Source: Bacillota bacterium
GTDB lineage: Bacteria; Bacillota; Clostridia; Oscillospirales; Ruminococcaceae
Assembly (NCBI GenBank): GCA_023396215.1
Contig: JAEWWW010000095.1
Span: 1-8,724, forward strand
Direction of reading: 5' to 3'
DNA length: 8,724 nucleotides
This document shows, piece by piece, positions 1-6,286 of this stretch. The notes under the pieces were generated by a model. The model saw only the letters and a program-made list of their open reading frames with translations. It searched no databases and was not told where the DNA came from. A program made the translations under genes and the position numbers. Every line of letters begins with the position of its first letter. Position 1 is the first letter of the stretch.

Positions 1-385
1 CCTCGGATTGGTCGATATCCAGTATCGCGGCTATCTCGCTGATGGTGGGCTCCCGTCCTTCGCGGGTGGTGAACTGCTCCCGCACCCGGATGACCTTGAG
101 CCCCAGCTCCTTGAGGCTGCGGCTGACCTTGACGGTGCCGCCGTCCCTGAAAAGGCGGCGGATTTCGCCCAGTATCACCGGCACCGCGTAGGTGGAAAAA
201 CGCACCCCCCGGCCGGTGTCAAAGGCGTCCACCGCTTTGACCAGCCCAATGCAGCCAGCGCCGAACAGGTCGTCGTATTCGATGCCCCGGCCCTTGAACT
301 TATGCGCGCAGGAGTGAACGAGGCCCATGTTCTCCTCTACCATCCTGCTTCTTTCGGCGTTTTCACTCTGATTTATGGCATACAT
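1..385 (-). CDS. sigF: RNA polymerase sporulation sigma factor sigma-F, N-terminal part (truncated by window edge)
   Basis: This is the N-terminal part (128 codons) of a sigma-70 family factor; the gene runs off the window at base 1. Sigma-F (SpoIIAC) directs early forespore transcription after release from SpoIIAB. The translated minus strand contains sigma region 2: EYDDLFGAGCIGLVKAVDAF for the core-binding part, then GVRFSTYAVPVILGEIRRLF for the -10 recognition helix, then DGGTVKVSRSLKEL. The FSTYAVP..GEIRR..RD.GTVKVSRSLKE string is characteristic of sigma-F/G. Two adjacent ATGs occur (388-386 and 385-383). The AAGGGAG Shine-Dalgarno lies 3 nt from the first and 6 nt from the second, so I prefer 385. 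The start lies inside the end of spoIIAB (23-bp overlap), which suggests translational coupling. Regions 3 and 4 are not visible. Sigma-G is the main alternative, but the spoIIAA-spoIIAB context decides for sigma-F. Confidence 0.95.
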   Translation of the reverse strand, partial: MYAINQSENAERSRMVEENMGLVHSCAHKFKGRGIEYDDLFGAGCIGLVKAVDAFDTGRGVRFSTYAVPVILGEIRRLFRDGGTVKVSRSLKELGLKVIRVREQFTTREGREPTISEIAAILDIDQSE

Positions 386-821
386 CATTGGCTCCCTTAG
401 AGGTTATCCTCCTCTCAAGGACAACGGTGGTGCCCTTGCCCGGCACCGAGTAGACCTTCACCTTATCCATCAGCTGCTGCATCACCGCAAAGCCCAGCCC
501 CGCCCGCTCGCCTGTGAGGCAGGTGGTGTAGAGCGGCTCCATCGCCTTTGGGATATCGGGTATGCCGCAGCCTTTGTCGCGAATCCGGATGGTCACCTTG
601 TCCCCGCTAATTTTTGCCTGTATGTACACCCGGCCGATGGTGTTCTGATAGCCGTGAACCACGCAGTTGGTTACCGCTTCTGACACCGCCGTTTTGATAT
701 CGCAGATTTGCTCTACCGTTGGGTCGAGCTGGGCCACGAAAGCCGCCACCGCCGTGCGGGCAAAGCCCTCGTTGACCGACCTGCTGTAAAAGGTCATGCT
801 CATGTAGTTTTCCATCTTCAT
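363..821 (-). CDS. spoIIAB: Anti-sigma F factor / serine kinase SpoIIAB
   Basis: This 152-aa protein has a GHKL (HATPase_c) ATP-binding fold. SpoIIAB binds and inhibits sigma-F in the predivisional and mother cell, and phosphorylates SpoIIAA. Visible motifs are the N-box SEAVTNCVVHGY (residues 47-58, with Glu48 and Asn52 as the catalytic Glu and Mg-binding Asn), the G1 box RDKGCGIPD (81-89), the ATP lid around PLYTTCLTGERAG, and the G2 box GLGFAVM (108-114). FARTAVAAFVAQLDPT near the N-terminus closely matches the B. subtilis protein. Length is near the family norm with a slightly extended C-terminus. The start at 821 has a GGAGGGAG ribosome site 6 nt upstream. The start ATG shares ATGA with the stop of spoIIAA, and the 3' end overlaps sigF, so the three genes look translationally coupled. 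Confidence 0.97.
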   Translation of the reverse strand: MKMENYMSMTFYSRSVNEGFARTAVAAFVAQLDPTVEQICDIKTAVSEAVTNCVVHGYQNTIGRVYIQAKISGDKVTIRIRDKGCGIPDIPKAMEPLYTTCLTGERAGLGFAVMQQLMDKVKVYSVPGKGTTVVLERRITSKGANDVCHKSE

Positions 822-1141
822 CTGCCGCTCCCTCCGCTATCCACCAGACCAAGATTGCCGATGCCCGCCAGATGCATCACCTTGCGGATATGCCCCGGCA
901 GGTTGACAAGCTCCAGCCGTCCGCCGACATCCTGCATCAGGCCGAAGCGCCCCAGCACCAGACCGATGCCGGAGCTATCCATAAACTCCACCGCGGCAAA
1001 ATCCAGCCGCAGCAGCTTGGGCATGTTGCGCGATACCGTGCTGTCAATCTCCTCCCGCATCTGCTTGACGTTGTGGTGGTCAATCTCGCCCGAAATGTAG
1101 GCCGATACCACATCGGGCGCTGTTTCGATTCTGACCGGCAT
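818..1141 (-). CDS. spoIIAA: Anti-sigma F factor antagonist SpoIIAA
   Basis: This 107-aa STAS-domain protein is the anti-anti-sigma factor. In its unphosphorylated form it attacks the SpoIIAB-sigma-F complex and frees sigma-F in the forespore; SpoIIE phosphatase reactivates it. Diagnostic sequence includes SGEIDHHNVKQMREEID (from about residue 18) and FMDSSGIGLVLGRF (53-66). Ser56, the first serine of DSSG, aligns with the phosphorylated Ser58 of B. subtilis SpoIIAA. The open frame extends upstream to 1228, but the start at 1141 is chosen because GGGGGAG lies 5 nt upstream and the protein then begins at the family's usual N-terminus. The C-terminus is slightly shorter than in Bacillus and ends in a Gly/Ser-rich tail. 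It is the first gene of the spoIIA operon and overlaps spoIIAB by 4 nt. Confidence 0.96.
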   Translation of the reverse strand: MPVRIETAPDVVSAYISGEIDHHNVKQMREEIDSTVSRNMPKLLRLDFAAVEFMDSSGIGLVLGRFGLMQDVGGRLELVNLPGHIRKVMHLAGIGNLGLVDSGGSGR

Positions 1142-1228
1142 GTTTTCTCCCCCTTTGTTTTGGGCGGTCGCAGCCGTCCTGTTCTGTTTTGCCCCGGGCG
1201 GCGGGCTTGTCCCACCGTGAGAGGGCAT

Positions 1229-1265
1229 AAAAAAACAATCCTCTGTTCCTAAGAATAGAGGATTG
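1229..1265 (-). terminator. Strong intrinsic terminator upstream of spoIIAA
   Basis: Read on the minus strand, CAATCCTCT and AGAGGATTG form a perfect 9-bp stem with a 12-nt loop, followed directly by seven T. It lies 88 bp before the spoIIAA start and would stop transcripts arriving from folC and valS. The plus-strand version lacks an immediate T run, so it is mainly minus-strand directed. Confidence 0.9.
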
Positions 1266-1535
1266 CCGCTGCGTTTTTTATCAGATTATGGTGGCGTTAA
1301 AGGGCTGGTTCTGTCGAAAGGCCGATGCTGTCGAATTTTGCGGCGGCCCGGTACGCCGCTGCGTATAGGCGGCAGGGCGGTTGGACGCTCCTTGATATAT
1401 GCCCATATACCACCTCGCCGCAGGTAACACCCCTCCAAGGAGGGGAATGAGAGAAACTGCCCGTAAGGGCAGATAGTATCCCATAGACAGCGTGAAGGGC
1501 GGTTGACCGTCATCCCCCTATGGTACAGCGCGTTT
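1266..1535. other. Intergenic stretch with palindromic modules between folC and spoIIA
   Basis: No convincing gene is seen in these 270 bp. The stretch holds at least two clean hairpins. CCCCTCC-AA-GGAGGGG (1430-1445) on the minus strand reads CATTCCCCTCC..GGAGGGGTG and matches the module repeated between valS and folC, but in opposite orientation. CTGCCC-GTAA-GGGCAG (1457-1472) is a tetraloop hairpin. A 67-codon frame covers part of it on the minus strand, but it has no ribosome site and simply translates the repeat. Confidence 0.6.
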
Positions 1536-2825
1536 TCAGGGGTGGGTTTGCGCTGACTGTTGCCCCTCGCCCAGCACCAGCGCCCGCATCTCGGCCGCCA
1601 GATAGAGCGAGCCCCAGATGAGCACCGCGTCGGCCTCTTCGGCCAGTGCCAGCCGCCATGCCTGCCGCGGGCTGTCGCAGGCCTGCGCCCTGCAGTAGGG
1701 GGCCGCGGCAGCGGCCAGCCGGGCCGCCGGAAGCGCCCGAGGGTTGGGCGGCGCCACCGTGAAGATGCTTTGGATATGGGGGGCGATGCAGTCGATGGCC
1801 CCCTGCCAGTCCTTATCCGAGAGCATGCCCGCCACGGCGGTAATTTTTTTGCCCTGCACCAGCTGCTCAAAGGCCTGCTCCAGCACCCGCGCGCCGGCAA
1901 GGTTGTGGGCGCCATCTAAAATCACCAGCGGGCTGCGGCTGAGTATCTCCATCCGGGCGGGCAGCCGCACAGCGGCGATGCCCGCGGCAATGGCCTGCCC
2001 GGTCACCGGCCAGCCCTGCCGGGCCAATAGCAGCAGCGTTTCCACCGCGGTGATGCAGTTGGCCACCTGATGGCGGCCCACCAGCGGGATATGCAGGCTG
2101 TGGCCCCGGTAAAGGATATCGCTGCCCTCGAGGGTGCAGCTTTTGACCTGGGCGGCGGCAAGGCTGCCCATCACCAGTCTGCCCCCCTGCCGGGCGCAGT
2201 GCTCCATGATGACGGCGAGGGCCTCGGGGTGCTGCTCCGGGTAGGATACCACCGGGGTGCCCTGCTTGATGATGCCGCATTTTTCGCCGGCAATCTGCTC
2301 CACCGTGCTGCCCAGCACCTGAGTGTGGTCGAGGTCGATGGCGGTGATGACCGCCGCCATCGGCGGGCCGATGACGTTGGTTGCGTCAAAGCGGCCGCCA
2401 AGGCCCACCTCCAGCACCACCGCGTCGCAACCCTCGCGGGCGTACCACCACAGGGCGGCGGCGGTAATAACCTCAAACTCGGTGGGGTTGTCCTCCCCCG
2501 CCGCTTCGATGCAGCCCCGCACCGCCTGCACCGCTTCGGCAAGGCTCCGGGGGGGTATCATCTGCCCGTTTATCTGCATCCGCTCGCGAAACTCCAGCAC
2601 ATAGGGGGAGATATACAGCCCGGTTTTGCAGCCAGCGGCATGCAGCGCCGACGCAATCATCGATGCGGTGCTGCCCTTGCCGTTGGTGCCCGCCACATGC
2701 ACAAATTTCAGCTTATCCTGCGGGCGGCCCAGCGCCTCCAGCAGGGCGGTGATGCGGGCAAGCCCCGGCTTGCTGCCGAAGCGCTCCAGCGAGTGGATAT
2801 ATTCAAGGGTTTGGTCCAGCGTCAT
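1536..2825 (-). CDS. folC: Bifunctional folylpolyglutamate synthase / dihydrofolate synthase
   Basis: This 429-aa protein of the Mur ligase superfamily makes dihydrofolate from dihydropteroate and glutamate, and adds glutamates to folates, using ATP in the cytoplasm. Visible motifs are the P-loop HVAGTNGKGS (residues 43-52), LYISPYVLEFRERM (70-83), VVLEVGLGGRFDATNVI (136-152), TAIDLDHTQVLG, AGEKCGIIK (179-187, the conserved lysine region), and the C-terminal ligase motif ILDGAHN (302-308), with GSLYLAAEMR near the end. Length is normal. The frame is open upstream to 3014, but that extension is translated repeat DNA. ATG at 2825 has AGGAGG 4 nt upstream and gives the standard MTLDQTLEYIHSLERFG start. 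It follows valS in the same direction, a common Firmicutes arrangement, but here 486 bp of repeats separate them. I see no good promoter directly ahead of it, so transcription from valS is plausible. Confidence 0.96.
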   Translation of the reverse strand: MTLDQTLEYIHSLERFGSKPGLARITALLEALGRPQDKLKFVHVAGTNGKGSTASMIASALHAAGCKTGLYISPYVLEFRERMQINGQMIPPRSLAEAVQAVRGCIEAAGEDNPTEFEVITAAALWWYAREGCDAVVLEVGLGGRFDATNVIGPPMAAVITAIDLDHTQVLGSTVEQIAGEKCGIIKQGTPVVSYPEQHPEALAVIMEHCARQGGRLVMGSLAAAQVKSCTLEGSDILYRGHSLHIPLVGRHQVANCITAVETLLLLARQGWPVTGQAIAAGIAAVRLPARMEILSRSPLVILDGAHNLAGARVLEQAFEQLVQGKKITAVAGMLSDKDWQGAIDCIAPHIQSIFTVAPPNPRALPAARLAAAAAPYCRAQACDSPRQAWRLALAEEADAVLIWGSLYLAAEMRALVLGEGQQSAQTHP

Positions 2826-2933
2826 AAAGCCTCCTATAAAGGGATTGCCCCGGCTGTTTGCCGGAGCATAAGATGGGTTGGTTTGGTTGGGCGGGGGTAG
2901 CCGCCTTTGCAGAGGATCAGCCCCGGGCGGGAG

Positions 2934-3311
2934 GATGTTATCCGCCCCTACGCATTTGCGGCTATTCGCCGAGCGACCACAGGTCGCCCCTACGGGTTGC
3001 GGGGAGGACCCCATTCCCCTCCCTGGAGGGGTGGCACCCGCAGGTGCCGGGGTGGTTTAGCAGGCGGATGTTATCCGCCCCTACGCATTTGCGGCTATTC
3101 GCTGGGCGACCACAGGTCGCCCCTACAGATTGTGGGGAGGACCCCATTCCCCTCCCTGGAGGGGTGGCACCTGCAGGTGCCGGGGTGGTTTAGCAGGCGG
3201 ATGTTATCCGCCCCTACGGATTGCGGCTATTCGCCGGGCGACCACAGGTCGCCCCTACGGGTTGCGGGGAGAAGCCAAATCCCCCTTTGGAGGGGCGGCC
3301 AAAGGCCGCTC
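2934..3311. repeat. Tandem 133-bp palindromic repeat array between valS and folC
   Basis: Three consecutive units start at GATGTTATCC at 2934, 3067 and 3200, giving an exact 133-bp spacing. The first two are nearly identical; the third matches for about 70 bp and then diverges into CCCCCTTTGGAGGGG and GCGGCC-AAA-GGCCGC, next to the valS stop. Each full unit carries four hairpins. In unit 2 these are GGCGGAT-GTT-ATCCGCC (3063-3079), GGGCGACC-ACA-GGTCGCCC (3104-3122), CCCCTCC-CT-GGAGGGG (3149-3164) and GGCACC-TGCA-GGTGCC (3166-3181). On the minus strand the first two are preceded by GTAG, as in REP elements. Open frames crossing the array are artefacts of repeat translation. The rest of the gap (2826-2933) holds only the folC ribosome site and no other clear feature. 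Confidence 0.92.
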
Positions 3312-5933
3312 TTAGCCCAGCGCCGCGATGCTTTCCTCGATGCGGGCCATGCGCTCTTTGGCCTTGGCCAGCTTTTCCTGCTCGGTGGCAATCAGCTGGG
3401 GCGGGGCCTTGGCCACAAAGCCGGGGTTATCCAGCTTACCGCTGATGACGGCGATATCCTTTTCACAGGCGGCCTTCTCTTTGCCAAGGCGGGCCAGCTC
3501 TTTTTCTTTATCCACCAGTTCGTTCATGGGAATCATCGCACGCGCGTCGCCGGTGATGGCCTGCACCGTGCCCTCCAGCGCAAACTGGGCGGCCACCTGC
3601 ACTTCGGAGGACGAGGCCAGCCGCTTGATAAAGCCGATGCTCTGCTCAAAGATGGCGGGAGATTTGGTTTCGATATAAACGGTGGCCTTTTTGCTGGGGG
3701 GGATGTTCATCTCGGCCCGCAGGTTGCGGATGGCCCGGATAAGCTCCATCACCTTTTCAAACTCGGCTTCTTCGGCGGCAAAGCTCAGCTCGGGGCGGTA
3801 GGCCGGCCACCGGGAGGTCATGATGGTTTCGCCCTCGTGGGGCAGGGCCTGCCATATTTCCTCGGTAATAAAAGGCATGAAGGGGTGCAGCAGCTGCAGG
3901 GTGCCGCTCATGACGGTCACCAGCACCCGCTGGGCCGACCGGGCGGTTTCGCCCCCTTCGGCGATGCGGGTTTTGGTCAGCTCGATATACCAGTCGCAGT
4001 AAACATCCCAGATGAAATCGTACAGCTTTTGCACCGCAAGGCCCAGCTCAAAGGCCTCCAGGTGGGCGGTGACATCCTGCACCAGCTGGTTGTACTTGCT
4101 CACCACCCATTTATCCTCGGGTTCGAGGGCTTCGGGCAGGGTGGCTTCGGCAAAGCCTTCGGGCAAGTTCATCATGACAAAGCGGCTGGCGTTCCACAGC
4201 TTATTGGCAAAGTTGCGGCTGGCCTTCACCCGCTCGTCGGAAAAACGCATGTCGTTGCCGGGGCTGGTGCCGGTGGCCAGCGTCATGCGCAGGGCGTCTG
4301 CCCCGTAGAGGTCGATAACCTCCAGCGGGTCGATGCCGTTGCCCAGCGATTTGCTCATCTTGCGGCCCTGTGCGTCCCGCACAATGCCGTGGATGAACAC
4401 CGTATCAAAGGGGATTTCACCCATATGCTCCACGCCGGAGAATATCATGCGGGCCACCCAGAAAAAGATGATATCGTACCCGGTCACCAGCGTGCTGGTG
4501 GGGTAGAAATAATCCAGCTCGGGGGTTTTATCCGGCCAGCCGAGGGTGGAGAAGGGCCACAGGGCCGAGGAGAACCAGGTATCCAGCGTGTCGGGGTCCT
4601 GCTCTATTTTATGGCTGCCGCACTTGGTGCAGGCGGCGGGTTCCTCGCGGGAAACCATCAGCTCACCGCAATCCTGACAGACGTAGGCGGGGATGCGGTG
4701 CCCCCACCAAAGCTGGCGCGAGATGCACCAATCCTTGATGTTCTCCATCCAGTGGTAGTAGATTTTATCAAACCGTTCGGGCACAAACTTGATTTCGCCG
4801 CTGCGCACCACCTCGATGGCGGGCTCGGCCAGCGGTTTCATCCGCACAAACCACTGCTTTGAGATAAGCGGCTCGACGGTGGTGGAGCAGCGGTAGCAGC
4901 CCCCCACATTGTGCTTGTGGTCGCGGGTTTTCACCAGCAGGCCCTGCGCCTCAAGGTCGGCCACCACCCGCTTGCGGGCTTCGTAGCGGCTCAGGCCCTC
5001 ATAGGCCCCGCCCAGCGCGTTGATGCTGGCGTCCTCGTTCATCACGTTGATGATGGGCAGGTTGTGGCGCGCCCCCACCTCGAAGTCGTTGGGGTCGTGT
5101 GCGGGGGTGATTTTCACCACGCCGGTGCCGAACTCACGGTCGACGTAGGTGTCGGCCACCACCGGAATCTCGCGGTTCATCAGCGGCAGAACCACCGTTT
5201 TGCCAATGTATTTCTGGTAGCGCTCGTCCTCGGGATGCACCGCCACGGCGGTATCACCCAGCAGCGTTTCGGGGCGGGTGGTGGCAATCTCCAGATAGTC
5301 GCCGGTGCCGGCCACCGGGTATTTGATATGCCAGAAGTGGCCGTCCTGCTCGTCATACTCCACCTCGGCGTCCGAGAGGGAGGTCAGGCAATGGGGGCAC
5401 CAGTTGATGATGCGCTCGCCCTGATAGATGAGCCCCTTTTCATAGAGGCGCACAAACACCTCTTTGACCGCCTTGGAGCAGCCCTCGTCCATGGTAAAGC
5501 GTTCCCGCTCCCAGTCGCAGGAGGAGCCCAGCTTTTTCAGCTGCTCCACAATGCGGCCGCCGTAGAGGCGTTTCCACTCCCAGGCGCGCTTCAAAAAGCC
5601 TTCGCGGCCCAAATCCTCCTTGGTGACCCCTTCGGCCCGCATCGCCTCCACAATCTTGGCCTCGGTGGCAATAGAGGCGTGGTCGGTGCCCGGCAGCCAC
5701 AGGGCTTCATAGCCCTGCATCCGCCGCCAGCGGATGAGCGCGTCCTGCAGCATATTGTCGAGGGCATGTCCCATATGAAGCTGCCCGGTGATGTTGGGCG
5801 GGGGAATGACTATGGTGTAGGGCGTTTTGCCGGTGTCCGGCTCGGCGTGGAAGTAACCGCCCTCCATCCAAAACGCATAGGTTTTATCCTCAACCTGCTT
5901 GGGGTCATAAACCTTTTCGAGCTGCTTTGCCAT
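3312..5933 (-). CDS. valS: Valyl-tRNA synthetase
   Basis: This 873-aa class I aminoacyl-tRNA synthetase charges tRNA-Val with valine in the cytoplasm. In order it shows the N-terminal KVYDPKQVEDKTYAFW; the HIGH-type signature PPPNITGQLHMGHAL (44-58); a CP1 editing domain (about 190-345) with ATTRPETLLGDTAVAVHP and GTGVVKITPAHDPNDFEVG; cysteine pairs at 179/182, 346/349, 419/422 and 435/438, which look like zinc-binding knuckles; SRQLWWGHRIP; the KMSKS loop (525-529); an anticodon-binding helical domain; and a C-terminal coiled coil (about 807-873) typical of ValRS, which contacts the tRNA. Length is full. The start at 5933 has GGGAGGT 10 nt upstream. It has its own promoter (6091-6119). Long plus-strand open frames opposite this gene are GC-rich shadows. 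Confidence 0.98.
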   Translation of the reverse strand: MAKQLEKVYDPKQVEDKTYAFWMEGGYFHAEPDTGKTPYTIVIPPPNITGQLHMGHALDNMLQDALIRWRRMQGYEALWLPGTDHASIATEAKIVEAMRAEGVTKEDLGREGFLKRAWEWKRLYGGRIVEQLKKLGSSCDWERERFTMDEGCSKAVKEVFVRLYEKGLIYQGERIINWCPHCLTSLSDAEVEYDEQDGHFWHIKYPVAGTGDYLEIATTRPETLLGDTAVAVHPEDERYQKYIGKTVVLPLMNREIPVVADTYVDREFGTGVVKITPAHDPNDFEVGARHNLPIINVMNEDASINALGGAYEGLSRYEARKRVVADLEAQGLLVKTRDHKHNVGGCYRCSTTVEPLISKQWFVRMKPLAEPAIEVVRSGEIKFVPERFDKIYYHWMENIKDWCISRQLWWGHRIPAYVCQDCGELMVSREEPAACTKCGSHKIEQDPDTLDTWFSSALWPFSTLGWPDKTPELDYFYPTSTLVTGYDIIFFWVARMIFSGVEHMGEIPFDTVFIHGIVRDAQGRKMSKSLGNGIDPLEVIDLYGADALRMTLATGTSPGNDMRFSDERVKASRNFANKLWNASRFVMMNLPEGFAEATLPEALEPEDKWVVSKYNQLVQDVTAHLEAFELGLAVQKLYDFIWDVYCDWYIELTKTRIAEGGETARSAQRVLVTVMSGTLQLLHPFMPFITEEIWQALPHEGETIMTSRWPAYRPELSFAAEEAEFEKVMELIRAIRNLRAEMNIPPSKKATVYIETKSPAIFEQSIGFIKRLASSSEVQVAAQFALEGTVQAITGDARAMIPMNELVDKEKELARLGKEKAACEKDIAVISGKLDNPGFVAKAPPQLIATEQEKLAKAKERMARIEESIAALG

Positions 5934-6084
5934 CTGTTTTTGTACCTCCCGTTGTCGCCCGCTCAGAGGTGTTTGAAGCCGCCGAAACCGCCGGATTTTT
6001 GCGCCGCGCGGCCGGTGCCGCCACCCCGAAAAAAGGCGCCGGCTCTAAAGCTTCAAGCACGCCCCCGGGGGCGTAAAACAATAC
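5934..6084 (-). other. Untranslated leader of valS, GC-rich, function unknown
   Basis: The promoter position predicts about 150 nt of 5' leader. Near its start lies a perfect 16-nt palindrome, ACGCCCCCGGGGGCGT (6059-6074). Further down are a six-T run after GCCGGCGCC and several GCCGGC/CGGCGG segments able to pair. Many Firmicutes valS genes have a T-box here, but the sequence GGGTGGCGGCACCGG only loosely resembles the T-box core, so I do not call one. Confidence 0.45.
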
Positions 6085-6090
6085 TTTAGT

Positions 6091-6119
6091 ATTATACGTC
6101 ACAGAGCATGGGTTGGCAA
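6091..6119 (-). promoter_or_regulatory. Predicted sigma-A promoter of valS
   Basis: On the minus strand TTGCCA (6119-6114) and a perfect TATAAT (6096-6091) are separated by exactly 17 nt. Transcription would begin near 6084 and lead into valS. It lies downstream of the lipoprotein gene's terminator, so valS starts a new transcription unit. Confidence 0.85.
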
Positions 6120-6200
6120 GGGCGGGCGCGCCTCTCCTTGCAGAAAAAGAGCGGTTTTTGACGTTTTAGATTTCTGATTTTTTGGATAAGCCCCGGTGAG

Positions 6201-6258
6201 CAAAGAAAACCCGCCGCGCCATGACATAACAAAAGTCTGCCCCGGCTGCGGCGGGTTT
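6201..6258 (-). terminator. Intrinsic terminator of the lipoprotein gene
   Basis: On the minus strand AAACCCGCCGC (6258-6248) pairs perfectly with GCGGCGGGTTT (6217-6207), an 11-bp stem, followed by a T-rich TTCTTTG tail. The loop is long (30 nt), which weakens the call slightly. It begins 28 bp after the lipoprotein stop. The plus-strand reading also ends in GGGTTTATAT, so weak bidirectional activity is possible. Confidence 0.75.
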
Positions 6259-6286
6259 ATATATTCGGTTTTATTCCGGTGTTGCC

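Noticed and set aside
1281..1484. 67-codon minus-strand frame downstream of folC
   Set aside because: There is no ribosome site; the sequence is a translation of palindromic repeat modules.
2070..2900. Plus-strand open frame of 276 codons
   Set aside because: It lies opposite folC, which has all family motifs; the product shows no domain and is a compositional shadow.
2826..3014. 63-residue N-terminal extension of folC
   Set aside because: It translates repeat DNA. The AGGAGG-preceded ATG at 2825 gives the normal FolC N-terminus.
2934..3311. CRISPR array
   Set aside because: The 133-bp units are contiguous and nearly identical throughout, with no unique spacers between short repeats.
2907..4862. 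Long plus-strand open frame of 651 codons
   Set aside because: It begins in the tandem repeats and continues antisense to valS. High GC keeps the antisense frame open; the product is His/Gly-rich with no recognisable motif and no ribosome site.
6000..6030. T-box antiterminator in the valS leader
   Set aside because: The minus strand reads GGGTGGCGGCACCGG instead of AGGGTGGNACCGCG, with inserted bases. The UGGN position would be UGGC, whereas tRNA-Val normally has discriminator A and needs UGGU. The leader is also short.
4911..6089. Plus-strand open frame of 392 codons
   Set aside because: It is antisense to the start of valS and crosses its leader and promoter region; valS on the other strand is unequivocal.
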